Shown here: in pieces, positions 33,914-42,871 of the stretch
How positions within the stretch are numbered: position 1 is the stretch's first letter
Layout of the letters: every line of letters begins with the position of its first letter
Origin: Solimonas_A sp052035235
GTDB taxonomy: Bacteria > Pseudomonadota > Gammaproteobacteria > Nevskiales > Nevskiaceae
DNA length: 64,000 bases
Assembly: GCA_052035235.1 (NCBI GenBank)
Contig: JBPOHT010000012.1
Coordinates: 56,309 to 120,308 of the forward strand
Reading direction: 5' to 3'
Made by a program: the position numbers and the translations under genes
Notes under the pieces: generated by a model
What the model was told of the DNA's origin: nothing
The model's database searches: none
What the model saw: only the letters and a program-made list of their open reading frames with translations

Positions 33914-33934
33914 ATGCCGGCTCTCGCCGGCATG
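33913..33934. repeat. REP-like core palindrome
   Basis: CATGCCGGC (33913-33921) and GCCGGCATG (33926-33934) are perfect arms around TCTC. They share the CCGGC core with 5282-5307 and 52774-52855. It ends 25 nt before the ybaB stop. Confidence 0.7.
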
Positions 33935-33959
33935 ACGGGCTCGATGGGTCCTGGCTTTC

Positions 33960-34283
33960 CTAGAAGCCCAGATTCATCCCCGGCGGCAGCTGCATGCCGG
34001 CGGTGACCTTCGCCATCTTCTGGCGGCTGACCTCTTCCACTTTCTGCGAGGCGTCATTGATCGCGGCGGCGATCAGGTCCTCGAGAAATTCCTTGTCTTC
34101 CTGCAGCGCGGCCGGGTTGATCTCCACCTTGCGCGCCTGGTACTTGCCGGTCAGCGTGATCTTGACCATGCCCGCGCCGGACTCCCCGGTGACCTCCATC
34201 TGCGCGATCTCGTCCTGCGCGCGCTTGAGGTTTTCCTGCATCTGCTGCGCCTGGCGCATCATCTGGCCGATGTTGCCTTTCAT
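33960..34283 (-). CDS. ybaB: YbaB/EbfC nucleoid-associated protein
   Basis: This 107-residue protein starts MKGNIGQMMRQAQQMQENL and has the helix-beta-helix pattern of YbaB/EbfC, a dimeric DNA-binding tweezer-like protein. The C-terminus LPPGMNLGF is typical of the family. It follows dnaX by 14 nt on the same strand, as in many bacteria. The usual next gene, recR, is absent, and a palindrome-rich stretch follows instead. Confidence 0.95.
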   Translation of the reverse strand: MKGNIGQMMRQAQQMQENLKRAQDEIAQMEVTGESGAGMVKITLTGKYQARKVEINPAALQEDKEFLEDLIAAAINDASQKVEEVSRQKMAKVTAGMQLPPGMNLGF

Positions 34284-34297
34284 GTAAATCTCCTGAT

Positions 34298-35932
34298 CTA
34301 TGAATCCAGCGGCTGCACGGAGCCGGGGCGCACGGTGGCGCCGAACATGTCCTTGAATGCGCGCACCACCGGATCGACGTCGATGGCGGCCTCGGCATTG
34401 CGCTGACGGTCGGTGGCGCGCTGCTTGTCCAGTTCCACCGGGGTATCCGCCACCGGCGCGGTGGCGATCTCGATCTGCAGGCGGATAGGCTCGCCCAGCT
34501 GTGCCGACAGCGCCTGCTCGATGGCCGTGCGACGGCTCTCCTGCAGCAGGTGCTTGAGGCGCGAGTCCAGCGTAAGGCTGACAGTGCTGCCCTCGCGGCC
34601 GCTCCAGACGCAGTTGCGCGCCAGCGGCTTGGTGAAACCGTCCAGGCCCAGGGCCTCCACGCGCTCGTCCCAGGCCGCATCCGGCCGCAGCAGGATCGTG
34701 GGCGGCGGCGTGCGGGCCGGCGCTGCGGCAACCGAGGCAGGCGCCATGGCCGGCGCTGAGGCAGGAGCGGCAGAAGCCGCCCGCCCACCTCCGGCGGCAG
34801 CCGGCGCGGAGCGGGTCTGCGGCGTGCTGCCGGCGCTCTGCACCGGGGCCGAGCCCGGGCGGAAGGCCAGCATGCGCAGCAGGGTCATCTCGAAGCCCAT
34901 GCGCGGATCCGGCGCCCAGGGCATGTCGCGACGGCCCAGCACGGCGATCTGGTAGTAGAGCTGCACGTCCTCGCGGCCCATGCGGTCCTTCAGCTCCACC
35001 AGCGCCGCATCGTCATCCTCGGCGCGGGCATTGGGCAGCAGCTGCAGTACGGCGATGCGCTGCAGGTGGCCGGCCAGGTCGTTGAGCAGCGCGCCGTAGT
35101 CCGGCGCTTGTTCCTCCAGCCGCTGGATACAGGCCAGCAGCGCGTCGGGATCGCCGCCGGCCAGCGCCGCCAGGATCTCGAACAAGGTCTGCCGGCCGGT
35201 GGTGCCGAGCATCTCCTCCACGCCTTCGCGCTTCAGCCCCTGGCCGCCGGAGAAGGCGATGGCCTGGTCCACCAGCGACAGCCCGTCACGCATCGAGCCG
35301 TCGGCGGAACGCGCGATCTCGGTCAGCGCGGCGATCTCGTAGGCCACCGCCTCGTCATCCAGCACCTTGGCCAGCTGGTCGCGGATCACCGACACCGGCA
35401 GGCGCTTGAGGTTGAACTGCAGGCAGCGCGACAGCACCGTCACCAGCAGCTTCTGCGGGTCGGTGGTCGCCAAGATGAACTTCACATGCGGCGGCGGTTC
35501 CTCCAGCGTCTTCAGCAGCGCGTTGAAGGCGCTCTTCGACAGCATGTGGACTTCGTCGATCAGGTAGACCTTGTAGCGACCGCGCGCCGGCGCGTACTGC
35601 GCGTTCTCGATCACCTGGCGCACGTCATCAACGCCGGTATTGGAGGCCGCGTCGATCTCCAGCAGGTCCACGCAGCGGCCTTCGTCCACTTCCCTGCAGG
35701 CCGAGCAGACATTGCAGGGATTGGCGCTGACGCCGGTATCGCAGTTGAGGCACTTGGCGATGATGCGCGCCAGCGTGGTCTTGCCGACGCCGCGCGTACC
35801 AGTCAGCAGGATCGCCGGGTGCAGCTTGTCGCCATCCAGCGCATGCGACAGCGCCTTGACGACATGCCCCTGCCCCATCACGTCCTCGAATTTCCGCGGA
35901 CGGTACTTGCGGGCCAGCGCGAGATAGCTCAT
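34298..35932 (-). CDS. dnaX: DNA polymerase III subunit gamma/tau
   Basis: This 544-residue clamp-loader ATPase starts MSYLALARKYRPRKF. Motifs are Walker A GTRGVGKTT, the zinc cysteines in CLNCDTG...NPCNVCSAC, Walker B LIDEVHML and the SRC box (VLSRCLQF). Ala/Pro-rich tau-type sequence covers about 365-435, followed by a C-terminal polymerase-binding part. The ATG at 35932 is chosen by family start. A longer frame to 36010 lacks homology. The ybaB gene is downstream and the 4.5S RNA gene lies upstream on the same strand. Confidence 0.96.
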   Translation of the reverse strand: MSYLALARKYRPRKFEDVMGQGHVVKALSHALDGDKLHPAILLTGTRGVGKTTLARIIAKCLNCDTGVSANPCNVCSACREVDEGRCVDLLEIDAASNTGVDDVRQVIENAQYAPARGRYKVYLIDEVHMLSKSAFNALLKTLEEPPPHVKFILATTDPQKLLVTVLSRCLQFNLKRLPVSVIRDQLAKVLDDEAVAYEIAALTEIARSADGSMRDGLSLVDQAIAFSGGQGLKREGVEEMLGTTGRQTLFEILAALAGGDPDALLACIQRLEEQAPDYGALLNDLAGHLQRIAVLQLLPNARAEDDDAALVELKDRMGREDVQLYYQIAVLGRRDMPWAPDPRMGFEMTLLRMLAFRPGSAPVQSAGSTPQTRSAPAAAGGGRAASAAPASAPAMAPASVAAAPARTPPPTILLRPDAAWDERVEALGLDGFTKPLARNCVWSGREGSTVSLTLDSRLKHLLQESRRTAIEQALSAQLGEPIRLQIEIATAPVADTPVELDKQRATDRQRNAEAAIDVDPVVRAFKDMFGATVRPGSVQPLDS

Positions 35933-36074
35933 GGGTGGCAGGAAGAATGGGTGAACCGCGATTGTCGCGGATTGGGATCGCTCAGGCCAGTCTGAACCCG
36001 CACTCGCCATTCAGTCTGTAAATGGTGGTCCGGATTGAGGTTTCGTCAGGCGTCGCGAGCGAAGGCAGATTGCG

Positions 36075-36140
36075 GACCGCCGGAGCACAGCGCACCGGAG
36101 CGTACATCAGTACGCGAGGATCGCGAGCACCGCCGGCACG
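36075..36140. repeat. Imperfect hairpin repeat with GTAC core
   Basis: GCGTAC (36100-36105), an ATCA spacer and GTACGC (36110-36115) form the core, with GC-rich imperfect flanks. The core layout resembles that at 19323-19340. It lies between the 4.5S RNA gene and dnaX. Confidence 0.55.
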
Positions 36141-36179
36141 CGATATGGCGAGCGCAGCAGCCTGGCGGAAGCTCAATAG

Positions 36180-36292
36180 GGTGGCGGCCCGTACCAGCTG
36201 ACTCCGGCACCCGGCGACACCGCTGCCGTTGCTCCCTTCCGGGCCTGGCGGGGTTCACGGCTTGCCGTCGCGGAGGGCCGGCACGGGCCACC
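36180..36292 (-). ncRNA. ffs: Signal recognition particle 4.5S RNA
   Basis: Read on the minus strand, the 113-nt segment contains the diagnostic SRP domain IV: the asymmetric-loop and tetraloop region CCAGGCCCGGAAGGGAGCA. The 5' end GGTGGCCCGT and 3' end ACGGGCCGCCACC pair to close a long hairpin. Length and structure match the small bacterial SRP RNA, which binds Ffh for co-translational membrane targeting. It sits upstream of dnaX on the same strand. The exact ends are inferred from the terminal pairing. Confidence 0.93.
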
Positions 36293-36303
36293 ATAGACAG
36301 GTT

Positions 36304-36324
36304 TCGCGCCGGGGTCCGGCGCGA
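36304..36324 (-). terminator. Hairpin between tsaB and the 4.5S RNA gene
   Basis: TCGCGCCGG (36304-36312) and CCGGCGCGA (36316-36324) are perfect 9-bp arms around GGT. It is about 45 nt past the tsaB stop and just before the RNA start, so it could separate the two transcripts. No U-run is seen. Confidence 0.4.
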
Positions 36325-36369
36325 GGGACGCGAATTCTGCCTGAATCGGCCGCCTGCTACCAGCGAGCG

Positions 36370-37074
36370 CTATCGGCTGGCCCGCAGCGCCGCCTGTTCG
36401 ACCAGGGTCAGGGCCACCTTGTTGCGCAGGTAGACCGGCAGCAACAGGTCGCCGGAGATGGCCTGCCCCGCCTGGAACTGCGGCAGGGCCAGCCGCAGGA
36501 TGTCCTCGGCATGCGGCAGGGCGTCCGCCACTACGCGGGACGGCGTCACGCCAAAAGCCGCCGGCAGCGCCTCGGGATAGGCACCCCAGCCGGTGCCCAC
36601 CGCCGTCCAGTCCCCGGCGGCCACGGCAGGCACCTCCGCGGGCGCGCAGACACCCTCCGCGTGCAGGGCGCGCGGCAGCCCATCGGCTGCTGCCGTGTAA
36701 GCGCCCCAGTAGACTTCATTCAGGCGCGCATCGATTGCCGCCAGCACCTGCGGTGCGCCGCTGCGGATCGCGCGCAGCGCCATCGCCGGCAGCGAGGAAA
36801 CGCCAACCACCGGCCGGTCCAGCGCCAGCGACAGTCCCTTGACGAAGCCGACGCCGATACGCACCCCGGCAAAGCTGCCGGGCCCGATGCCGCAGGCGAT
36901 ACCGTCGAGTTGTGAGAATGCCAGGCCGGCACCGGCCATCAGCTCCTGCACCATCGGCATCATGCGTTCGGTATGGCTGCGGCCGGCCGTCTCGAAGCGC
37001 TCTTCGATGCGCCCATCCACGGACAGGGCGACGGAGCAGGCTTCGGTGGCGGTATCGAGGGCGAGGATCTTCAT
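36370..37074 (-). CDS. tsaB: tRNA t6A modification protein TsaB
   Basis: This 234-residue ASKHA-fold protein starts MKILALDTATEACSVAL and has the family pattern GIGPGSFAGVRIGVGFVKGL. TsaB partners TsaD and TsaE to make threonylcarbamoyladenosine at position 37 of ANN-decoding tRNAs. It itself lacks the TsaD metal site. It lies downstream of yoaA with a palindromic repeat in the 77-nt gap. The length matches E. coli TsaB. Confidence 0.94.
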   Translation of the reverse strand: MKILALDTATEACSVALSVDGRIEERFETAGRSHTERMMPMVQELMAGAGLAFSQLDGIACGIGPGSFAGVRIGVGFVKGLSLALDRPVVGVSSLPAMALRAIRSGAPQVLAAIDARLNEVYWGAYTAAADGLPRALHAEGVCAPAEVPAVAAGDWTAVGTGWGAYPEALPAAFGVTPSRVVADALPHAEDILRLALPQFQAGQAISGDLLLPVYLRNKVALTLVEQAALRASR

Positions 37075-37083
37075 GGGGATATT

Positions 37084-37155
37084 GTAGGAGCGGCTGTCAG
37101 CCGCGAGCGACGTTTGCCAGGATCAGCGGAGGTCGCGGTCAAGGGTCGCTCCTAC
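37084..37155. repeat. GTAGGAGCG palindromic element overlapping the yoaA stop
   Basis: The outer arms 37084-37092 and 37147-37155 are perfect 9-mers (GTAGGAGCG and CGCTCCTAC). An inner GCGGCT/AGCCGC hairpin lies near 37090-37104. The right arm contains the yoaA stop codon (37152-37154). This repeat family is widespread in pseudomonads and relatives. Confidence 0.7.
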
Positions 37156-39059
37156 GCAATGGCCTCCATCCAGTCCCGCACCTCGCCCATGTCGGTCAGC
37201 ACCGGCATGCGCGGCAGGCTCTCCAGCACCTGCCGTCCATAGCCCTTGCTGCGCAGGCGCGGGTCGCAGAGCATCAGCAAACCCCGGTCCTCCGCATCAC
37301 GGATCAGGCGGCCGGCGCCCTGGCGCAGCATGACGATGGCCTCGGGCAACTGCAGGTCGAAGAAGGGCTTGCCGCCGCCACGGCGGATGGCATCGAGCTT
37401 GGCTTCGTAGACCGGGTCGCCGGGCGCGGTGAAGGGCAGCTTGTCGATGACCACCACGCGCAGGGCCTGGCCCTTCACGTCCACGCCTTCCCAGAAACTG
37501 CTGGTGCCGACCAGCACGGCGTTGCCGTCCTGCGTGAAGCCATCGAGCAGCGCCGAGCGACTGTCTTCCCCCTGCACGAAGATCTGCATCTGCAGGCGCG
37601 TGCGCAGGCCGGCGGCGATGCGCTTGAGCGCGCGGTGGCTGGTGCAGAGTACGAACACGCCACCGCGACTGGCGTCGATCACCGGTAGCACCGCGTTGAC
37701 CACCGCCTCCGGGTACTCGGGATGGTTGGGCTCGGGCAGGCCGCGCGGCAGGTAGAGACGCGCTTGGCTCTCGAAGTCGAAGGGGCTTTCCAGCTGCAGC
37801 GTGCGCGCCTGGTCCAGGCCCAGCTCGCGAGTGAAGTGACCAAACCCATCACTGGTAGCCAGCGTCGCCGAGGTCAGCACCCAGGCACCCGGATAGGTTT
37901 CCAGCATGCGGCGGAAGCCTTCTGCCACCAGGATTGGCGTGGCATGCAGGCTGCCGCCGCGCATGGCCGGCTCGGCCCAGCGCACCTGCTCCGGATCGAC
38001 GCCGGAGATGATGTGGCCGTAGCGGCGCAGCGCGTCGTCCGCGCGCGTCACGCAGGCGGCCAGCTCGGCGTTGCGCTCCTCGAAAGGCTTCACCGCCTCG
38101 AACAGGGCCTGCAGGGCGTCGCCGGCGGTGGCGCAGAGATCGCGCGTCATCGGGCGCGACAGGAACTCCTGCAGGGTCACCCTGCCCTGCGGGCCGGCAA
38201 AGGCATTCTCGAAGCGCACAGTGGCAGCAGCCAGCGCCTCGGCGGCCTCGCGCAGCTGCGGCATGTCGCCGAGGTTATCGGCCTCGGTCTGCGTGTCCTT
38301 GGCCAGGTCTTGCAGCTGGCGCGTGGACAGGCGCTGGCCGAAGAACTGCGCGGCGAGCTCGGGCAGCTGGTGCGCCTCGTCGACGATCACGGCATCGGTG
38401 CCTGCCAGGATCTGGCCGAAGCCTTCCTCCTTGAGCACGAAGTCGGCAAACAGCAGGTGATGATTGATCACCACCACGTCGGCCGCCTGCGCATTGCGCC
38501 GCGCCCGGGCGACGTGGCAGCCGTCGAAGTCCGGGCAGCGGCTACCCAGGCAGTTGTCAGCGGTGGAGGTGATCTGGCGCACCAGCACCTCCTCGCCATC
38601 CAGGCTGCCCAGCTCGGAGATTTCACCGCTCTGCGTGCGCCGTGCCCAATCCTCCACCTCGCGCAGGCGCAGGTAAAGGAACTTCAGCGCCGGCACCAGG
38701 CGCGCGCGTTTCATGCGGTACAGGCAGAGGTAGTTGCCGCGGCCCTTCAGCAGGGCGACACGTGAGGGGATGCCCAGCGCATCGCGCACGCGCGGCAGGT
38801 CGCGGTGGAACAGCTGGTCCTGCAGGGTCTTGGTGCCGGTGGAGATCGCCACGCGGCGGCCGGACATCAGGGCCGGCACCAGGTAGGCGTAGGTCTTGCC
38901 GGTGCCGGTGCCGGCTTCCACGACCAAGGTACCGTCATGCCGCAGCGCCTGCTCCACCGCCTCCGCCATCTCCTGTTGCGGCAGGCGCGGCATGAACTGC
39001 GGGATGCTGGCCGCCAGCGGTCCGTCCGCACCCAGCAGCGCGGCGGCGGAATCGTCCAT
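37152..39059 (-). CDS. yoaA: DinG/XPD-family ATP-dependent helicase (YoaA)
   Basis: This 635-residue superfamily 2 helicase has Walker A EAGTGTGKTYAYL (near residue 50). Iron-sulfur cysteines lie in GNYLCLYR and in TADNCLGSRCPDFDGC, with the DEAH box in VIVDEAHQLPE. YoaA works with the HolC (chi) polymerase subunit at damaged replication forks. The last codons and the stop lie inside a palindromic repeat. The gene is downstream of a TPR lipoprotein and mrcB, and upstream of tsaB, on one strand. Confidence 0.92.
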   Translation of the reverse strand: MDDSAAALLGADGPLAASIPQFMPRLPQQEMAEAVEQALRHDGTLVVEAGTGTGKTYAYLVPALMSGRRVAISTGTKTLQDQLFHRDLPRVRDALGIPSRVALLKGRGNYLCLYRMKRARLVPALKFLYLRLREVEDWARRTQSGEISELGSLDGEEVLVRQITSTADNCLGSRCPDFDGCHVARARRNAQAADVVVINHHLLFADFVLKEEGFGQILAGTDAVIVDEAHQLPELAAQFFGQRLSTRQLQDLAKDTQTEADNLGDMPQLREAAEALAAATVRFENAFAGPQGRVTLQEFLSRPMTRDLCATAGDALQALFEAVKPFEERNAELAACVTRADDALRRYGHIISGVDPEQVRWAEPAMRGGSLHATPILVAEGFRRMLETYPGAWVLTSATLATSDGFGHFTRELGLDQARTLQLESPFDFESQARLYLPRGLPEPNHPEYPEAVVNAVLPVIDASRGGVFVLCTSHRALKRIAAGLRTRLQMQIFVQGEDSRSALLDGFTQDGNAVLVGTSSFWEGVDVKGQALRVVVIDKLPFTAPGDPVYEAKLDAIRRGGGKPFFDLQLPEAIVMLRQGAGRLIRDAEDRGLLMLCDPRLRSKGYGRQVLESLPRMPVLTDMGEVRDWMEAIA

Positions 39060-39073
39060 CGGTTCTGCGGAGC

Positions 39074-39688
39074 CTATGGCGCCGCGCCGGTGACCGCGGC
39101 CTGCAGCGCCGCCACGCGGTCCTGCGCCGTCTGAGCGCCGCTGGCATCGCCCCTTGCGGCGCGGGCCGCGCGGATGGTCTTCCAGTTCTCCAGCTCGGCA
39201 AAGACGTTGCCGCGCGCGAGGCTGTTGGATTTCTGTGCGACGCTCTCGGCCTGGTCGTAGTTCTTCTGGTCCAGGTAGGCCTGGGCCATGGCCGACCAGA
39301 CGAAGTAGTTGCGAGGCTCGATGCGCAGCGCACGCTCCAGCGAGGCTTGCGCCTGCTGCGGCTGGCCGGCGGCGCGCTGCGAACGCGCCTGGCGCACCAG
39401 TGAGGTCACGGCCTGGCCACTGACGGCCTCGGCAGAGCGCGGAGCGCTCGGCGGCGGCGGGGTCACCACGATGGGCTCCTGCGGCACCATCTCGGGCCCG
39501 GCGGGCGGAAGCGGCGAAGGCATGCCGGGTATGGGCTCGGACGGCAGGCCCGGACGCTGCGGCGCGGTCGGCGTGCCGGGCCGGCTACCGGGCTGCTGCG
39601 GGTAACTGCGCTCGTGCTTGCCGGGCGGCGTGGCGCAGGCGCTCAGCACCAGGGCGGTGAGGCTCAACAGCAGGACACGCAGCGGCAT
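39074..39688 (-). CDS. TPR-containing lipoprotein
   Basis: This 204-residue protein has a lipoprotein signal ending LVLSAC with Cys18 as the lipidation site. A Pro/Gly-rich spacer follows (about 25-90). TPR-like repeats lie at about 105-165 (ASLERALRIEPRNYFVWSAMAQAYLDQKNYDQAE). It lies 43 nt after mrcB and 14 nt before yoaA, so it is probably co-transcribed with the PBP1B gene. An outer-membrane cofactor of PBP1B is an attractive idea by analogy with LpoB or LpoP, but LpoB itself is not TPR-based. LpoP of Pseudomonas has TPRs and is the closer parallel. Confidence 0.78.
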   Translation of the reverse strand: MPLRVLLLSLTALVLSACATPPGKHERSYPQQPGSRPGTPTAPQRPGLPSEPIPGMPSPLPPAGPEMVPQEPIVVTPPPPSAPRSAEAVSGQAVTSLVRQARSQRAAGQPQQAQASLERALRIEPRNYFVWSAMAQAYLDQKNYDQAESVAQKSNSLARGNVFAELENWKTIRAARAARGDASGAQTAQDRVAALQAAVTGAAP

Positions 39689-39731
39689 GGGACTCTCGAC
39701 GGGGCAACCTGCCCCATTCTACCGCGCCGGT

Positions 39732-42023
39732 CTACTCAAAAATATCGCGCAGCCACTGCATCGGCGCCGACTCCGCCGCCCGGGCGCAAGGGGCGTACTG
39801 CTCGGGCGCATGGCCCTGCATATAGGGCACGCTGCGCGCACCGGGGCAGCCTTCGTCGGCCTTGAGGCCACTGGCGGGGTCCACCAGCTGCTCCTCGACG
39901 TCCGGCGGCGGCACCGGGTCCAGCCCGCGGGCGTTGAGGTCCTTCATCACCTGCGACCAGATCGGCAATGCGCCATTGGCACCGGACAGCCCGGTGGGCT
40001 TGTTGTCGTCACGGCCCACCCAGATCACGGCGACACGGTCGGCGCCGAAGCCGGCGAACCAGCTGTCACGGTAGTCGTCGGTGGTGCCGGTCTTGCCGGC
40101 GTAGGCACGGTCGCCCGGCAGCACGCTGTAGGCCGAGCGGGCCGTGCCCTGCGTCAGCACCGCCTGCATGGTCCAGTTAAGGAGGTAGACCGGGCCTTCC
40201 GGCAAGGTCTTCTTCAGCTTGATCTGCGCCTGCGACAGCGGCTTGCGGTCCAGGGTCTGCACCTGGCGGATGGAGGACAGCGAGGCCTGGTAGCCACTGG
40301 CCGCCAGCGTGCCGTACATCTGCGCCACTTCCAGCGGGGAGATCTCGACCGCACCCAGGAACATGGACGGCACCGGCGCGGCGTCGCCGCTGTAGCCCGC
40401 CGCCACCAGGGTATCGCGCATGGCCTTGGGTCCGAACTGCAGGCCCAGGTAGACCGTCGGCAGGTTGTAGGACTGCGCCAGGGCGCTGACCAGCGGCTGC
40501 GGGCCATGTAGCTGGCGGTCGTAGTTCATCGGCGACCAGGGCTTGGCCCCAGCCTGCTCCAGCGTGATCGGCTCGTCCGGAAGGATGCTGTAGACGTTGA
40601 AGCGGTCCGGGTGCATCAGCGCCGTCAGATAGACGAAAGGCTTGGCCAACGAGCCGATCGAGCGGCGCGAGTCCAGCGCGCGGTTGAAACCGGCGTAGCG
40701 GGTATCGCGCCCGCCGACCAGGGCCAGCACTTCGCCGCCGTCGACGCTGGTGACCACGCCGGCGGCCTCCAGCGTGTCGTCCTTCATCTTGCGGGCCTTC
40801 TCCAGCTGCGGCATGGCCGCCGAGATGCGCCGCTCCAGGGACTCCTGGGCACGCGGCTCCAGCGTGGTGAAGATGCGCAGGCCCTCGCTGACCAGGTCTT
40901 CCTGGCGGTACTGCTGCTCGAGCTGGCGCCGCACCAGCTCGACGAAGGCGGGATAGCGCTCCACGCCGCTGCGGCCACCGGCCAGGCCCAGCGGCAGCTT
41001 GATCGCCGCCGCGTGCTCGGGCTCGGTGATCAGGCCTTCCTCGCGGAAGACGTCGAGCACCAGGTTGCGGCGCTCCAGGGCGCGCTTGGGGTTGCGCCGG
41101 GGGTTGTAGAACGAAGGGCCCTTGACCAGGCCCACCAGCAGCGCCACCTCGTGCGGCTGCAACTCGCCCAGCGGCTTGTTGAAGTAGAACTGCGCGCCCA
41201 GGCCGAAGCCATGCACGGCACGGTTGCCGTCCTGCCCCAGGTGCACCTCGTTGAGGTAGGCCTCGAGGATCTCGTCCTTGCTGTAGTGGACCTCCAGCAG
41301 CACGGACATGAAGGCTTCGTTGATCTTGCGCTGCCAGGTCTGCTCGCTGCCGAAGAAGAAGTTCTTGACCAGCTGCTGGGTCAGGGTACTGCCGCCCTGC
41401 ACTACCCGGCCGGCGCGCATGTTGGCGATGCTAGCGCGCAGGATGCCCTTGGGGCTGACGCCGAAATGATGGCGGAAGCCCTGGTCCTCCACTGCCAGCA
41501 GGCCCTTGGTCATCAGCTCCGGGACTTCCGACAGCTTGACCAGCACCCGGTCCTCGCCCTGCTTGGGGTAGATGCTGCCGATCAGCATCGGGTCCAGGCG
41601 CACGATGTCTCGCGGCGCTCCGGCCTCCAGGTCATAAACCTCGCCGACGCTGCCGTCCTCGCCCCACTTGATGCCCAGCTGCAGGCTGGGCTGCGGGCCG
41701 TCCCAGAAATCGAAGGCGCGGGTCTGCACCTGCAGGGCGGCCTTGTTCATGGCGTAGGTTCCCGGCCCCTGCAGCTCCGCCGATTCACGGTAGCCCAGGC
41801 GCGCCAGCTCATGCCGCAGCGTGTCCTTTTCCAGGTTGAGGCCCGGATAGAGCTCCGCCGGAGCGGCATAGACCTGCGCCGGCAGCTGCCAGCGAGCACC
41901 CGCGAAAAGATCACGGACGCGCTTGTCCAGGCTCAGCAGGTAGACGGAGAAGGCGACGAGGCCAACGCTCAGGACCAGCAGGAGCGATGAGAGGATGAAG
42001 GCTTTGAGCTTGCGGGGAGCCAT
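39732..42023 (-). CDS. mrcB: Bifunctional penicillin-binding protein 1B
   Basis: This 763-residue class A PBP has one N-terminal membrane anchor (about 8-30) and a UB2H-like region. Its glycosyltransferase domain contains EDQGFRHHFGVSPKG and GGSTLTQQLVKNFF. The transpeptidase domain has SIGSLAKPFVY (the SxxK serine), the SYN motif in SYNLPTVYL and KTGTT. It polymerises and cross-links peptidoglycan in the periplasm. A TPR lipoprotein gene follows, which may encode an activator. Confidence 0.95.
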   Translation of the reverse strand: MAPRKLKAFILSSLLLVLSVGLVAFSVYLLSLDKRVRDLFAGARWQLPAQVYAAPAELYPGLNLEKDTLRHELARLGYRESAELQGPGTYAMNKAALQVQTRAFDFWDGPQPSLQLGIKWGEDGSVGEVYDLEAGAPRDIVRLDPMLIGSIYPKQGEDRVLVKLSEVPELMTKGLLAVEDQGFRHHFGVSPKGILRASIANMRAGRVVQGGSTLTQQLVKNFFFGSEQTWQRKINEAFMSVLLEVHYSKDEILEAYLNEVHLGQDGNRAVHGFGLGAQFYFNKPLGELQPHEVALLVGLVKGPSFYNPRRNPKRALERRNLVLDVFREEGLITEPEHAAAIKLPLGLAGGRSGVERYPAFVELVRRQLEQQYRQEDLVSEGLRIFTTLEPRAQESLERRISAAMPQLEKARKMKDDTLEAAGVVTSVDGGEVLALVGGRDTRYAGFNRALDSRRSIGSLAKPFVYLTALMHPDRFNVYSILPDEPITLEQAGAKPWSPMNYDRQLHGPQPLVSALAQSYNLPTVYLGLQFGPKAMRDTLVAAGYSGDAAPVPSMFLGAVEISPLEVAQMYGTLAASGYQASLSSIRQVQTLDRKPLSQAQIKLKKTLPEGPVYLLNWTMQAVLTQGTARSAYSVLPGDRAYAGKTGTTDDYRDSWFAGFGADRVAVIWVGRDDNKPTGLSGANGALPIWSQVMKDLNARGLDPVPPPDVEEQLVDPASGLKADEGCPGARSVPYMQGHAPEQYAPCARAAESAPMQWLRDIFE

Positions 42024-42229
42024 AGGCGGCGCAGTGTAAGGCTCCGTCAGTCCGGGGCCAAGGGCTTGATCTTAAAAGGCAAGACACACCGAGCAGCGCT
42101 GAACGGAGGCTGAATCTGCTCGGATTGTTGCAGAAATGTGACAATCGCCTGCCGACTCCCCTATCCTTCGCGCCCTTTCGCGGGGGCTGGACGGTCCGGC
42201 ACCCGGATTATGGACTACAGGAGCAGCAA

Positions 42230-42856
42230 ATGTTCGGACGCCTGATGCCCAAAGAGGGCCGCTTCTTCGAGTACTTCGTCGAACATGCCGAACAGCTGGT
42301 CCTCGGCGCCGTCGAACTGAAGGCCCTGATGGCCAACATCGGCGAGCTGAGCATCCGCAAGCGCAACATCGAGAGCATCGAGCATGCGGCGGACAAGATC
42401 ACGCATGAAACCATGCATCTGCTGCACCAGACCTTCATCACCCCGCTGGACCGCGACGAGATCCACCAGCTGATCACGCGTATGGACGACATCCTCGACC
42501 TGATGGAAGACGTCTCGCAGTGCCTGTTCCTATACGACATCGACCACGTGACCGAGGAAGCCGGCCACCTCGCCGCCATCTGCCTGGAAAGCACCGAGCG
42601 GGTGCGCGAGACCGTCAAGCTGCTGCCGGACATGAAGAATGCCCAGGCCATGCTGGACCAGTGCAAGATCATCGACCGCCTGGAGAGCGATGCCGACCAC
42701 GTCATGCGCTCGGCCATGGCCAAGCTGTTCCGCGAGGAAGCCGACACCCGCCAGCTGTTCAAGATGAAGGAAATCTACCAGTTGCTGGAATCGGTGACGG
42801 ACCGCTGCCAGGACGTCGCCAACATCATCGAAGGCATCGTGCTCGAAAACAACTAG
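42230..42856 (+). CDS. DUF47 (PhoU-like, TIGR00153) protein
   Basis: This 208-residue helical protein begins MFGRLMPKEGRFFEYFVEHA. The start at 42230 has AGGAG 7 nt upstream. The frame extends further left, but that part does not fit the family. DUF47 proteins are distant PhoU relatives with metal-binding glutamate/aspartate motifs (here DRDEIHQLITRMDDILDLMED). They are encoded next to Pit transporters, which they probably regulate. The pit gene follows after 15 nt. Confidence 0.93.
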   Translation: MFGRLMPKEGRFFEYFVEHAEQLVLGAVELKALMANIGELSIRKRNIESIEHAADKITHETMHLLHQTFITPLDRDEIHQLITRMDDILDLMEDVSQCLFLYDIDHVTEEAGHLAAICLESTERVRETVKLLPDMKNAQAMLDQCKIIDRLESDADHVMRSAMAKLFREEADTRQLFKMKEIYQLLESVTDRCQDVANIIEGIVLENN

Positions 42857-42871
42857 GCCCGGCAGACTCCG

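Noticed and set aside
33683..33959. CRISPR-like repeat cluster
   Set aside because: The elements are single palindromes of different families, with no regularly spaced identical direct repeats and no cas genes.
35932..36010. Longer dnaX start at 36010
   Set aside because: The extra 26 residues lack family similarity, while the MSYLALARKYRP start matches known DnaX proteins.
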